Source: an uncultured Muribaculaceae bacterium (lineage in GTDB: Bacteria > Bacteroidota > Bacteroidia > Bacteroidales > Muribaculaceae). Taken from it: 33,145 nucleotides of DNA. Positions 22,408 through 31,110 of this stretch are shown here, in pieces (positions within the stretch are counted from its first letter, which is position 1; each line of letters starts with the position of its first letter). Below the pieces are notes generated by a model that worked only from the letters and a program-made list of their open reading frames with translations, was not told where the DNA came from and searched no databases. The stretch is taken from positions 1-33,145 of the forward strand of contig CAJTZS010000043.1 in the NCBI GenBank assembly GCA_910584055.1, read 5' to 3'. The position numbers and the translations under genes are program-made.

Positions 22408-23571
22408 ATGAAGAAATTTGTAATCGTTTTTATAGGTATACTAACGGCGTTTGTGGCGAATGCATCGAGGGTGGATTCGTTGCAATGGCGAGTCGGGATT
22501 GAGCTTTCGCCGGCATATGTAATACCTACCAACTCTTCTCTGAAGGGTGACAATTTATATGGAGACAGGGTGAAATTTTCTTTTGCCGGTTCTTTGCGCG
22601 GAGATTTCAGTTTCAGCCCATATTCTCGCGAAGGTCGATTGTATAAAGGCCTTTATCAAGGTATAGGCGTAGATCTGCGTACTTTCTTCCGACAGCGCTT
22701 TCTCGGCACACCGGTATCATTGTATGTATATCAGGGGATGCCGTTCAAACATTTCGGGAGCAGGCTGTGGTTAGGGTATGAATGGCGTTTCGGAGCGGCG
22801 ATGGGCTGGAGCGACAGGACGGGGGATTTAGGTCTTGGATATACCAACGGGGCAATCTCTACAAGGGTTACGGCGCATATGGGTGTGGGATTGAAATTGA
22901 ATTATGCGTTGACCTCGCATTGGCATCTGAATCTTGGATTGGATGTGACTCATTTTTCCAACGGGAACACCTCTTTCCCTAATTCCGGAATCAATACTGC
23001 GGGAATATCAATCGGAGCGGCTTATGTGATAAATCCTAAACCGAACCCGGAAGACCCTGACGAGGAGATGGAAGAGGAGGCCGACAAGGGACGATGGCTG
23101 TGGGATATAATGACTTATGGGGCATGGCGTAAGCGCCATGTGGTGATAGAGGGTACAGAGATGCTGATCAAGGGTTCCTATGCAGTGGCAGGTCTTCAGT
23201 TCACGCCGATGCGGAAGATCAACAGATGGTTTTCCACCGGTGTGGCATTGGATATGAAATATGACAGAAGTGCCGGTCTTGTCCCTTATTGGAAGGGTGG
23301 CTATTATGCAGAAGCGGAATTTGACTGTCCTCCGTTCTGGAAGCAATTGAGTGTCGGACTGGCCGCGATGGCTGAGTTTACAATGCCTGTTTTCTCTGTG
23401 AGTGCCGGTATAGGATACAGCATCCTAAATCCAATAGAAGAAAAACGTTTCTTTCAGATGCTTGCTGTGAAAGCATTTCTGACAAGAAACGTTTATCTTA
23501 ACGTAGGCTATCGCCTGGGTGATTTCAAGGATCCTCAGAACCTTATGTTGGGAATAGGGGTGAGGTTATAA
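22408..23571 (+). CDS. PagL-like outer-membrane protein (acyloxyacyl hydrolase family)
   Basis: A 387-residue outer-membrane beta-barrel protein with signal peptide 1-19. The stretch LGLDVTHFSNGNTSFPNSGI (177-196) carries the H-x-S-N motif (His182, Ser184) and the PN-x-G-x-N pattern of PagL lipid A 3-O-deacylases, in which His and Ser are catalytic. PagL itself is about 170 residues; this one has a second barrel-like half after an acidic linker (NPEDPDEEMEEEAD, 213-226), as in the longer Bacteroidota versions. A role in lipid A remodelling is possible, but the catalytic acid is not obvious. Preceded by a long repeat-filled leader; it converges with the porin gene, only 6 bp between stop codons. 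Confidence 0.75.
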   Translation: MKKFVIVFIGILTAFVANASRVDSLQWRVGIELSPAYVIPTNSSLKGDNLYGDRVKFSFAGSLRGDFSFSPYSREGRLYKGLYQGIGVDLRTFFRQRFLGTPVSLYVYQGMPFKHFGSRLWLGYEWRFGAAMGWSDRTGDLGLGYTNGAISTRVTAHMGVGLKLNYALTSHWHLNLGLDVTHFSNGNTSFPNSGINTAGISIGAAYVINPKPNPEDPDEEMEEEADKGRWLWDIMTYGAWRKRHVVIEGTEMLIKGSYAVAGLQFTPMRKINRWFSTGVALDMKYDRSAGLVPYWKGGYYAEAEFDCPPFWKQLSVGLAAMAEFTMPVFSVSAGIGYSILNPIEEKRFFQMLAVKAFLTRNVYLNVGYRLGDFKDPQNLMLGIGVRL

Positions 23572-23577
23572 CTGTTT

Positions 23578-24783
23578 TTAGAACACCGGCATCTGCCAGA
23601 TGAAACCGACAGAGAGCTGGTTGGTTGTGTAATCCTCAACACCGAATGCCTTGGCGCGGTCAGAGTATTTGTAATTCCTCCCTACATATGTGGCGAAGAA
23701 ATGCAGGTTGCGGTCCTTGAAGGGATAGTATTCGATACCGCCGATGTAGCCCCATGCAGTGCGGTAGCGACCTTTCTCCACCGTGATATCCGGTGCGCCT
23801 GCCTGTTGTGTGGTTTTGTAGACTCCCTCGTTCTCAGCCATTACTTTTGCGAATATGTTCCATGCCGGATGGAAGCGGTAGTTGATATGGAACACGAACG
23901 ACATTATGTCGGTCTTGGCCGTCTTGTATCCGCTTGTCGCCTGCCAGTCGCCATTCTGTACAATGCTTGAGATTATGCCTTTGCGGTCAATACCTTCGCG
24001 TGAATACATCCAGTCGAAATAAGCCTGAACCTTATCGGAAATGTTGAAATCATTGCCAAGTGCGAAATACCACATATGCTCACCTTTTGTCTCATTCATG
24101 AACGATGCCGACCATCTGGTTTTGTAGACATCCGCGAAATTACCATTCCAGTTAAGTGTATAAACCATAGGAATCTTGGCTTTCTCATAGTTGCCATACA
24201 TTTCCCTGGAGCTGTCATTATATGCATTGAGCACCTGGAATTGCAACTGTTGTCTGGGAGTGAAATTGTATGCGACGTTTATACCGCTCATGAAGTTGCT
24301 CATGTAGTCTACCATATCGGAATATTGATAAATTTCGATAGGGTTGAGATCAAACTCTATACCTCCGTATGAGGCGCATTGCTTACCGAGGAAAAACGAC
24401 CATTTCTTCAGATTGATGCCGATTCCAGCGATGTCGATGCTGTTGAGCAGATTGTCGCGATAGCCGTTGGGGCTGTCGCCTTTGTTAAGGCGTTGGCGGT
24501 AACGGTAGCTCAGCCAGTCGTTGATGTTTCCCTTGGCTTCGATACGGAGCTGGTTCATCTTGAATTTTGCTTCGTTGAAATGGGAGCCGTCCCAATCGAA
24601 ATTCAGAGAGCCTTGCATGTTGAGATAAAGATTGAATTTGTCTGTCTTTTTCTCTACCTTGGCTATTGTTTCTATAAGGCCTTCTTCATTATCTGTGCGG
24701 AAATCGTTGATACGTTCCTGTTGGGCGAAAGATGGGAGGACGCATAGCGCAATCCCCGTCAACAATATGGATTTGTGTTTCAT
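23578..24783 (-). CDS. OprO/P-like outer-membrane porin
   Basis: A 401-residue protein with signal peptide (MKHKSILLTGIALCVLPSFA) and a beta-barrel rich in alternating aromatic strands. The sequence NDWLSYRYRQRLNKGDSP and the terminal strand QLSVGFIWQMPVF with C-terminal Phe are outer-membrane insertion features, and the arrangement fits the phosphate-selective porin-like family in Bacteroidota. Third gene of an operon behind dcuB and ansB, so its likely job is to admit asparagine or another amide or dicarboxylate to the periplasmic asparaginase. A hairpin in the 104-bp gap from ansB may reduce its expression relative to the first two genes. Substrate inferred from context only. Confidence 0.8.
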   Translation of the reverse strand: MKHKSILLTGIALCVLPSFAQQERINDFRTDNEEGLIETIAKVEKKTDKFNLYLNMQGSLNFDWDGSHFNEAKFKMNQLRIEAKGNINDWLSYRYRQRLNKGDSPNGYRDNLLNSIDIAGIGINLKKWSFFLGKQCASYGGIEFDLNPIEIYQYSDMVDYMSNFMSGINVAYNFTPRQQLQFQVLNAYNDSSREMYGNYEKAKIPMVYTLNWNGNFADVYKTRWSASFMNETKGEHMWYFALGNDFNISDKVQAYFDWMYSREGIDRKGIISSIVQNGDWQATSGYKTAKTDIMSFVFHINYRFHPAWNIFAKVMAENEGVYKTTQQAGAPDITVEKGRYRTAWGYIGGIEYYPFKDRNLHFFATYVGRNYKYSDRAKAFGVEDYTTNQLSVGFIWQMPVF

Positions 24784-24811
24784 TGTAATCGATTTAAGTG
24801 TGAAATATGAA

Positions 24812-24847
24812 GTTCTAAGGGAAGGGGAGTCCCGCTCCCCTTAGAAC
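24812..24847 (-). promoter_or_regulatory. Intercistronic hairpin between ansB and the porin
   Basis: GTTCTAAGGG pairs with the end CCCTTAGAAC, with an inner AAGGGGAG/CTCCCCTT alternative around the loop TCCCG. No T run follows, so an RNA-stability or processing stem is likelier than a terminator. Confidence 0.5.
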
Positions 24848-24887
24848 ATAATATCATATGACCAAAATATTTGAAAGTTTCAAAAAA

Positions 24888-25949
24888 TCAATATTCTTCA
24901 AAATATTTTTGGATCTGCTGCCAATCTTTAGTGCGGGTGAGGGCAAGCATCAGGAGAACACGGGCTTTCTGGGGATTGAGTTCCCATGATGCCACAAACT
25001 GATATTTAGCATCGTCAACTTCGTCATAGAGAGTGGTCGGACCGGTAGGAACACGGCTTGAACGGACCACGATGATTCCGAGTTTACGGGCTTCCAAAAG
25101 TTTTGGGAACACATTCTTATGATAGTTGCCGTTGCCGAGTCCTGCATGGATAACGCCCTGATATCCGTTTGTGAGGAAGGGGTTCATGACATCTGCATCA
25201 ACGTTGGAATATGAATAAACGATTCCTACTTTGGGGAGGCTCGTGAGGTTTGTTACGTCAAATACAGACTGGGTGGTATGCTTTTTCAGAGTCTGCATAT
25301 TGTAATATGGCTTGCTGTTGTAAATATATCCAAGTGGACCCGAATCCGGAGCCTGGAATGTCTGGACATCGATAGTGTTCATTTTCTGGGTTGCATGTGC
25401 CCCGAGGATGAGTCCGTTCATTACCACCATCACGCCGCGTCCTTTGGAAGACGGGTCAGCTGCCGTAACCACGGAATTGTAAAGGTTGAGGGGACCGTCG
25501 GCGCTCATGGCTGTTGAAGGACGCATAGCGCCTGTCAGCACCACCGGTTTGTCGCTCTTTACAGTAAGGTTCAGGAAGTAGGCTGTCTCCTCCATTGTGT
25601 CGGTTCCGTGAGTGATCACGATACCGTCAACGTTGTCTTGAGCGAGAAGTTCGTTGATTCTTTTGGCAAGGGTGAGCCACACCTGGTCGTTCATATCCTG
25701 GGAACCGATATTTACAATCTGCTCACCGGTCACATTGGCCACATCTTTCATTTGAGGGACAGCGTCTATAAGAGACTGGATTGCAACCTGGCCGGCAGTA
25801 TAGCCGGAGGCGATAGCTGATTTGCCTGTGCCTGCGATTGTTCCACCTGTGGCGAGAATGTAGACATTCGGTTTCTGCTGAGCGAATGCTGTTGCCACTG
25901 AGGCGAGCAGCATAATTGCCAAAAGGCTGAAATTTTTAAACATCTTCAT
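24888..25949 (-). CDS. ansB: Type II (periplasmic) L-asparaginase
   Basis: A 353-residue periplasmic enzyme that hydrolyses L-asparagine to L-aspartate and ammonia. The signal peptide (MKMFKNFSLLAIMLLASVATAFA) is clear. The N-terminal catalytic segment YILATGGTIAGTG has nucleophile Thr37. The second motif GIVITHGTDTMEETAYFL supplies Thr and Asp, and GAMRPSTAMSADGPLNLYNS is the substrate-lid region. Length and signatures agree with high-affinity type II enzymes. It starts 20 bp after the dcuB stop, so both are in one transcript. The product aspartate would be carried in by the Dcu protein and broken down by AspD or AspA encoded a few kb away. Confidence 0.96.
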   Translation of the reverse strand: MKMFKNFSLLAIMLLASVATAFAQQKPNVYILATGGTIAGTGKSAIASGYTAGQVAIQSLIDAVPQMKDVANVTGEQIVNIGSQDMNDQVWLTLAKRINELLAQDNVDGIVITHGTDTMEETAYFLNLTVKSDKPVVLTGAMRPSTAMSADGPLNLYNSVVTAADPSSKGRGVMVVMNGLILGAHATQKMNTIDVQTFQAPDSGPLGYIYNSKPYYNMQTLKKHTTQSVFDVTNLTSLPKVGIVYSYSNVDADVMNPFLTNGYQGVIHAGLGNGNYHKNVFPKLLEARKLGIIVVRSSRVPTGPTTLYDEVDDAKYQFVASWELNPQKARVLLMLALTRTKDWQQIQKYFEEY

Positions 25950-25969
25950 AAGTGTGAATATTAATAATG

Positions 25970-27274
25970 TTATTGATATATCTGAATAAGGAGGAGACCT
26001 ACAGCGACCGCTCCGATGGTGGCGACAAGGCCGGGCATCATAAACGAATGGTTGAGAATATATTTACCGATTCTGGTGGTGCCGGTGCGGTCGAAATTTA
26101 TAGCCGCTACTATAGTGGGATAATTAGGTATGAAGAAATATCCGTTAACTGTGGGGAAGAGGGCTATCAGCATCCAAGGATTAATTCCTAACGCTATTCC
26201 GAGAGGCATGATCGCCCTCACGGTAGCTGCCTGGCTATAAAGGAGGATAGACATGACGAAAAGCGCTATTCCGAAGAGCCAGGGCCATTCTGTCACGAAT
26301 CCTTTCACACCTTCCGTAATCACGGTGATGTTGCCATTGATGAATGTGTCGCCCATCCAGGCTATACCGAAGATTGCTATTACGGCCTGCATCCCGGCTA
26401 TGAATACACTTCCCTGTGTGGGGGCGATACCATTGATGCCGCCGGTGAGAAGAATTATCGCGCAAGTGGACAGCATAAGGATCTCAATAATTGCCGGCAT
26501 GTCTACGGGTGTGCCGTTGAACGACGGACGCATGGCCGGAATTGATCCGAAGAGGACAATGAGAAGTGTGGCGAGAAGAAACAGACCTACAGAAAGTTTT
26601 GCTTTCCACATGCTTTTTATCTCATTGAATTTTAGGCTGTTTTCCTTTATCATACCTTGCTCGACCCTACGGAGGTATTCAGGGTCTTCCATAAGCTCTT
26701 TGCCCACTCTCTTTGAAAGGAGTGCTCCGATCAGAACCCCGACAAGGGTGGCAGGAATTGTAACTTTCAAAATATCGAAGAGCGTTATGTCAAATCCTGT
26801 TAGAAGACCTAACAGCGCTACCGTCGCAGCAGAGATGGGACTCGCCGTGATTGCCTGCTGTGAAGCTATGACCGCTATTCCGAGAGGGCGTTCCGGGCGA
26901 ATCTTGGTTTCGCGGGCAACTTCGGCGATGACGGGCAATACTGAATAAGCTACGTGCCCTGTGCCGGCAACGAACGAGAACAGGTAAGTTACGAGCGGGC
27001 TGATAATGGTGACTTGAGAGGGATTCTTTCTCAGCAGTTTTTCTGCCAGTTTCACAAGGTAGTCGAGACCTCCGGCCGCCTGCATTGCGGCGGCTGCCGA
27101 GATTACTGCCGCAATCATTAGCATTACATCTATCGGGGGGGAGGTTGGCTGCAGACCGAAGACGAACACAAGAATCGCCATTCCTACACCGCCCATGACG
27201 CCGAGTCCAATCCCTCCGAGACGTGCACCGACGATTATAGCTGCCAATACGAATAATAATTGTAACGTTAGCAT
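25970..27274 (-). CDS. dcuB: Anaerobic C4-dicarboxylate transporter, DcuA/DcuB family
   Basis: A 434-residue inner-membrane exchanger with about ten helices, aligning end to end with E. coli DcuA/DcuB by eye: GARLGGIGLGVMGGVGM at the N-terminus, GTGHVAYSVLPVIAEVA, the RPERPLGIAVIASQQAITAS loop, SQAATVRAIMPLGIALG, and FDRTGTTRIGKYILNHSFMMPG near the end. It exchanges aspartate or fumarate for succinate under anaerobic growth. Sequence features are shared between DcuA and DcuB, so the symbol is chosen by habit in Bacteroides. It is the first gene of the operon dcuB-ansB-porin; a 33-codon frame ends 8 bp before its ATG. Confidence 0.93.
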   Translation of the reverse strand: MLTLQLLFVLAAIIVGARLGGIGLGVMGGVGMAILVFVFGLQPTSPPIDVMLMIAAVISAAAAMQAAGGLDYLVKLAEKLLRKNPSQVTIISPLVTYLFSFVAGTGHVAYSVLPVIAEVARETKIRPERPLGIAVIASQQAITASPISAATVALLGLLTGFDITLFDILKVTIPATLVGVLIGALLSKRVGKELMEDPEYLRRVEQGMIKENSLKFNEIKSMWKAKLSVGLFLLATLLIVLFGSIPAMRPSFNGTPVDMPAIIEILMLSTCAIILLTGGINGIAPTQGSVFIAGMQAVIAIFGIAWMGDTFINGNITVITEGVKGFVTEWPWLFGIALFVMSILLYSQAATVRAIMPLGIALGINPWMLIALFPTVNGYFFIPNYPTIVAAINFDRTGTTRIGKYILNHSFMMPGLVATIGAVAVGLLLIQIYQ

Positions 27275-27282
27275 AAGCTTAA

Positions 27283-27384
27283 TTATGTTTTCATGATAAA
27301 TTCAAGAGAATAGGGACCGCCGATTGCTTCAGTTGCAATGTTGAAATCTGCCATTGCTTCAGTGGAGTGTAGCGATGTATTCAT
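27283..27384 (-). CDS. Possible 33-residue leader peptide of the dcuB operon
   Basis: An ATG-to-TAA frame reading MNTSLHSTEAMADFNIATEA and ending LEFIMKT, just before dcuB. It contains the repeated residues S/A-T-E-A caused by an 11-bp direct repeat. No ribosome site is obvious, though few genes here have one. It may be a translated leader or chance. The gap 27275-27590 holds otherwise only the direct repeat and a 10-bp tandem pair (27411-27430). Confidence 0.3.
   Translation of the reverse strand: MNTSLHSTEAMADFNIATEAIGGPYSLEFIMKT
27323..27363. repeat. 11-bp direct repeat upstream of dcuB
   Basis: ATTGCTTCAGT at 27323 and 27353, exactly 30 bp apart (three helical turns). The first copy also forms an ATTGC-N7-GCAAT dyad. 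This spacing suits a regulator binding the same face of DNA between the divergent dcuB and aspT genes. Confidence 0.45.
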
Positions 27385-27590
27385 TTATTTAAACCGATAA
27401 TTTGACAAAAGGTTTTAATGGATTTTAATGTTTGATAACATTTTTAATAAGCATTATGATTTTTTGCAGGTTTTCAAACTATTGACTTTATCCTATTGTT
27501 TAGAAAATGTAATTTATTCCACGCATGCTCCTCCTTTGTCGGCTATGCCGTTTGAGGAAAACATATTGAAAAACACAAAAAATATCAGAT

Positions 27591-29294
27591 ATGAATTGGT
27601 TTATACAAACTATGAGAGACAATCCCTCTATAGCGATATTCCTGACAATTGGTATCGGCTTTTTGGTGGGGAGATTGAAGTATAAGACATTCTCTCTCGG
27701 CACGGTTACGTCCGTACTCTTGGTCGGGGTGCTTGTCGGACAATTGAATATCCCTATTGCCGGTCCGGTAAAATCCGTATTTTTCCTGTTGTTCCTGTTT
27801 GCTATCGGCTATAGCGTCGGTCCGGAATTTTTTCGGGCCCTTAAAGGGTCTGGCATAAAGCAGGTGATTTTTGCTGTGGTTATGTGTGTGCTCTGTTTTG
27901 TCGTGACATGGGGCGTGGCACTCCTCTTCCATTATAATGTAGGGGAGGCATTGGGACTCTTTGCAGGAGCACAGACAATCTCAGCTGTCATTGGAGTGGG
28001 GCAGGATGCTATAGGCAATATGAGTGCATCGGCTGCTGACAAAACAGCTTGGAGCAATATAATTCCTGTCTGCTATGCTGTGACATATATCTTCGGGACA
28101 ATTGGTTCGGCTTGGATTCTCGGCTCTCTTGGCCCCGCAATGCTTGGCGGAATAAAGAAAGTGCGCAAGGAGACTGCGGATCTGGAGGCATCGATGAACA
28201 GCAGCGACCTCAATGACGATCCTGCGTACATAAACGCTTTACGTCCGGTAGTGTATCGGGCATATAAGGTTGACGGTGATTTCTTCGCGACTTCGCACAC
28301 TGTGGCTGAGATTGAGAAACATATCTCGGACCTTGGCCGCCGGGCGTTTGTGGAACGCTTGAGGATAGGAGACAAGATAATTGATGACCCTGCATCGGAT
28401 GTCGTTGTAAGTAGAGGAGACGAAGTAGTGCTTAGCGGACGCCGCGAGACACTCGTTTTAGATGAAAGTTGGCTTGGCGATGAAGTCTCGGATGCCCAAT
28501 TGCTTACATTCCCGATAGAGAAAGTGCCGGTGATGATTGCGAAAAAGGCACTTGAGGGTAAGACTATTGATGACTTGCGCCGTATGCCTGAAATGAACGG
28601 CGTGCTGATTTCATCGCTGGTTTCATCAAACGGCGCTCCACTGCCTGTGCTTGCAAAAACTGAGTTGCATAGGGGGTATATGCTAACTGTTCAGGGTATG
28701 CCTCAGGAAGTGAAACGCGCAGCGTCTGTAATCGGTTATATTGACAGACCCACCACTCAGACTGATATGGTTTTTGTCGGGCTCGGTATATTTATCGGTA
28801 CTTTGATAGGTGCAATAACGATTCATCTTGGCGGAATACCGGTTAGTCTGTCTACGAGCGGAGGTGCCTTGATCGCCGGTCTTGTGCTGGGGTGGCTTCG
28901 TTCCAAACATCCGACATTCGGACGTATTCCGAGTTCGTCGCTATGGATTCTCAATAACTTAGGTTTGAATATGTTTATTGCAGTTATAGGTATCCAGTCC
29001 GGTCCGACGTTCGTGCAGGGTATCCAGCAGGTGGGATGGATGTTGTTTGTTGCCGGTATAATTGCTACAACATTGCCATTGATCATCGGTATATGGATAG
29101 GGGACAAATGGTTTAAATTCCCTGCAGCAATCAATTTGGGTTGTAATGCAGGAGCACGTGTCACCACCGCTTCCCTCGGGGCTATCCAGGATGCGCTCGG
29201 TTCCACAATGCCGGCAATGGGATATACCGTGACTTACGCTATCGGGAACACATTGCTGATTCTTATGGGCGTCATAATGGGATTGATAATGTAA
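27591..29294 (+). CDS. aspT: Aspartate:alanine antiporter
   Basis: A 567-residue inner-membrane exchanger of the AspT family (aspartate in, alanine out, net charge movement). The first half has about five helices (SIAIFLTIGIGFLVGRLKY onward), the centre (about 190-375) two cytosolic RCK_C/TrkA-C type domains (DFFATSHTVAEIEKHISDLG; then a second with GYMLTVQGMPQEV), and the last third five helices ending GNTLLILMGVIMGLIM. Aspartate decarboxylation inside the cell consumes a proton, so this exchange builds a proton motive force. Its partner gene aspD starts 28 bp downstream. Divergent from the dcuB-ansB operon. Confidence 0.95.
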   Translation: MNWFIQTMRDNPSIAIFLTIGIGFLVGRLKYKTFSLGTVTSVLLVGVLVGQLNIPIAGPVKSVFFLLFLFAIGYSVGPEFFRALKGSGIKQVIFAVVMCVLCFVVTWGVALLFHYNVGEALGLFAGAQTISAVIGVGQDAIGNMSASAADKTAWSNIIPVCYAVTYIFGTIGSAWILGSLGPAMLGGIKKVRKETADLEASMNSSDLNDDPAYINALRPVVYRAYKVDGDFFATSHTVAEIEKHISDLGRRAFVERLRIGDKIIDDPASDVVVSRGDEVVLSGRRETLVLDESWLGDEVSDAQLLTFPIEKVPVMIAKKALEGKTIDDLRRMPEMNGVLISSLVSSNGAPLPVLAKTELHRGYMLTVQGMPQEVKRAASVIGYIDRPTTQTDMVFVGLGIFIGTLIGAITIHLGGIPVSLSTSGGALIAGLVLGWLRSKHPTFGRIPSSSLWILNNLGLNMFIAVIGIQSGPTFVQGIQQVGWMLFVAGIIATTLPLIIGIWIGDKWFKFPAAINLGCNAGARVTTASLGAIQDALGSTMPAMGYTVTYAIGNTLLILMGVIMGLIM

Positions 29295-29322
29295 AACAGC
29301 TTCTAAATGATAATTTGATATT

Positions 29323-30957
29323 ATGAAAACAGAAAAGGAAATAAGAGATTATGAGAAGGCTCTTGAGGGTATGAGTCCGTTCGAGATCAAGAATACTCTG
29401 ATAGAGATGGCTCAGAAAGAGGCTAAGGCTTCAGCCAATACATACTTGAATGCAGGACGGGGAAATCCGAACTGGATAGCTACGGCTCCTCGTGAAGCGT
29501 TTTTCCTGCTCGGGCAATGGGCACTGGAAACATGCCGTAATGAGATGTTTTTCAAACCCGGTGTCGCAGGAACGCCACCCCAGAAGGGTATTGGTGATAG
29601 CCTGAAGCTTTATCTGAAAGATAATTCTGCAAGACATGGCGCACATTTGCTCCTTGACGCAGTGGAATATGCCGATAAGACACTCGGTATCCCGACAGAT
29701 GAACTTGCCTATGAATGGGCTGACGGAATCATGGGCGATCACTATCCCACGCCAGTGCGCATGCTTGAAAACGCGGAAAAGATAGTCAAGGCTTACTTGG
29801 CGCAGGAAATGGGGGACAAGGCACGGGGACTTGGGGAGGAGTATGACCTGTTTGCCACGGAAGGAGGTACGGCTGCGATGTGCTATATCTTTGATTCGTT
29901 GCAGGCGAACCATCTTCTCAACAAGGGGGACTCCATTGCCTTGATGACACCAATCTTCACCCCCTATATAGAGATACCGCAGCTCGACAGATATAGTTTC
30001 GATGTGATGAACATATATGCCGATTCTGTTGACAAGGATGGTTATCATACGTGGCAATATCCAAAGGTGGAAATGGATAAGCTTCGCGACCCGAGAATGA
30101 AACTCGTGTTCCTTGTGAATCCGTCGAACCCGCCAAGCTATCGTCTGAGTCAGGAATGTATGGACTATCTTGTTGATGTGGTGAAGAATGACAATCCCAA
30201 TCTGATGATTGTCACTGATGATGTCTACGGCACGTTTGCAAAGGATTTCAAGAGCTTGATGTATATACTTCCTAAGAATACGCTTTGTGTCTATTCTTTC
30301 TCGAAATATTTCGGTGCAACGGGATGGCGTCTTGCAGTGATTGCGGCAGCGAAAGAGAATATTTTCGATAAACTGATTGCAGGGGAATCCAAAGAAAATC
30401 TTGATGACCTTAACCGGAGATACAGTTCTTTGGCGCTGCATCCGGAGAAACTGAAGTTTATTGACAGGATGGTTGCCGACAGCCGTGCTGTGGCTCTGAA
30501 TCACACAGCCGGCCTTTCCACTCCTCAACAGATTCAGATGTCGCTGTTTGCGCTGATGTGTCTTCTCGATGGCAAGGATGTATATAAGACCCGGATGCAG
30601 GATATGATAGAGGATCGTCTGGATGCTCTCTGGAAAGGCACCGGCTTCAAATTGATTGAAGATCCGTTGAGGGTAGGATATTATAGTGAGATCGACATGA
30701 TGCTCTGGGGTCGCAAGATATATGGCGATGACTTCTGCACATGGCTGCAGACCAATTACGAACCGCTCGATGTGGTATTGCGACTTGCGAAACGCACTTC
30801 GGTAGTGCTCTTGAACGGCAGTGGTTTCGATGGCCCGAGCTGGTCGGTGCGTGCCTCGCTTGCCAACCTTGATGAATGCGCATACCTGAAGATTGGTTCT
30901 GCGTTGCGTTCAATCCTTGATGGATATTATGAAGAATATAAAGTGGCAAAGAAATGA
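29323..30957 (+). CDS. aspD: Aspartate 4-decarboxylase / aspartate aminotransferase
   Basis: A 544-residue PLP enzyme converting aspartate to alanine and CO2. The PLP lysine is Lys328 in SFSKYFGATGWRL, the cofactor-binding Asp and Tyr lie in VTDDVYGTF (297-305), and NPSNPPS (266-272) is the family NP-x-NP motif. A carboxylate-binding Arg lies in WSVRASLANL near the C-terminus. The segment GIGDSLKLYLKDN and the long N-terminal domain distinguish it from ordinary aminotransferases. It forms an operon with aspT and together they make the aspartate-alanine energy cycle. The name asdA is also used for this enzyme. Confidence 0.95.
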   Translation: MKTEKEIRDYEKALEGMSPFEIKNTLIEMAQKEAKASANTYLNAGRGNPNWIATAPREAFFLLGQWALETCRNEMFFKPGVAGTPPQKGIGDSLKLYLKDNSARHGAHLLLDAVEYADKTLGIPTDELAYEWADGIMGDHYPTPVRMLENAEKIVKAYLAQEMGDKARGLGEEYDLFATEGGTAAMCYIFDSLQANHLLNKGDSIALMTPIFTPYIEIPQLDRYSFDVMNIYADSVDKDGYHTWQYPKVEMDKLRDPRMKLVFLVNPSNPPSYRLSQECMDYLVDVVKNDNPNLMIVTDDVYGTFAKDFKSLMYILPKNTLCVYSFSKYFGATGWRLAVIAAAKENIFDKLIAGESKENLDDLNRRYSSLALHPEKLKFIDRMVADSRAVALNHTAGLSTPQQIQMSLFALMCLLDGKDVYKTRMQDMIEDRLDALWKGTGFKLIEDPLRVGYYSEIDMMLWGRKIYGDDFCTWLQTNYEPLDVVLRLAKRTSVVLLNGSGFDGPSWSVRASLANLDECAYLKIGSALRSILDGYYEEYKVAKK

Positions 30958-30968
30958 TAGATTGCTGC

Positions 30969-30987
30969 CGAAAAACATTGTTTTTCG
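30969..30987 (+). terminator. Hairpin after aspD
   Basis: CGAAAAAC-ATT-GTTTTTCG is an 8-bp perfect stem 11 bp after the stop codon. There is no T run beyond the arm's own T5, so termination would be partial. Confidence 0.4.
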
Positions 30988-31071
30988 ATGAATATACGCT
31001 GTGTTGATTGAAGTGTCCCTCCTTTTTTGATAAATATTCAAAAAAATGAGGGATATTTCTTTGATAAAATG

Positions 31072-31102
31072 TTTCTATATTAGAAATAATTGATTACATT
31101 TG
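31072..31102 (+). promoter_or_regulatory. Ancestral aspA promoter with an embedded palindrome
   Basis: TACATTTG at 31095-31102 matches the -7 consensus. TTTCTA-TAT-TAGAAA (31072-31086) is a perfect dyad covering the -33 region, with TTTC where TTTG is usual, and could be an operator. The MITE-like element starts 9 bp downstream of the -7 box. Confidence 0.5.
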
Positions 31103-31110
31103 TGGATTAA

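Noticed and set aside
27428..27685. 85-codon plus-strand frame overlapping the aspT start
   Set aside because: It runs into aspT in another frame; the AspT N-terminus at 27591 is the family-consistent start.
29431..30528. 365-codon minus-strand frame opposite aspD
   Set aside because: It is a long shadow frame of a firmly identified PLP enzyme gene and shows Cys/His/Arg-rich nonsense composition.
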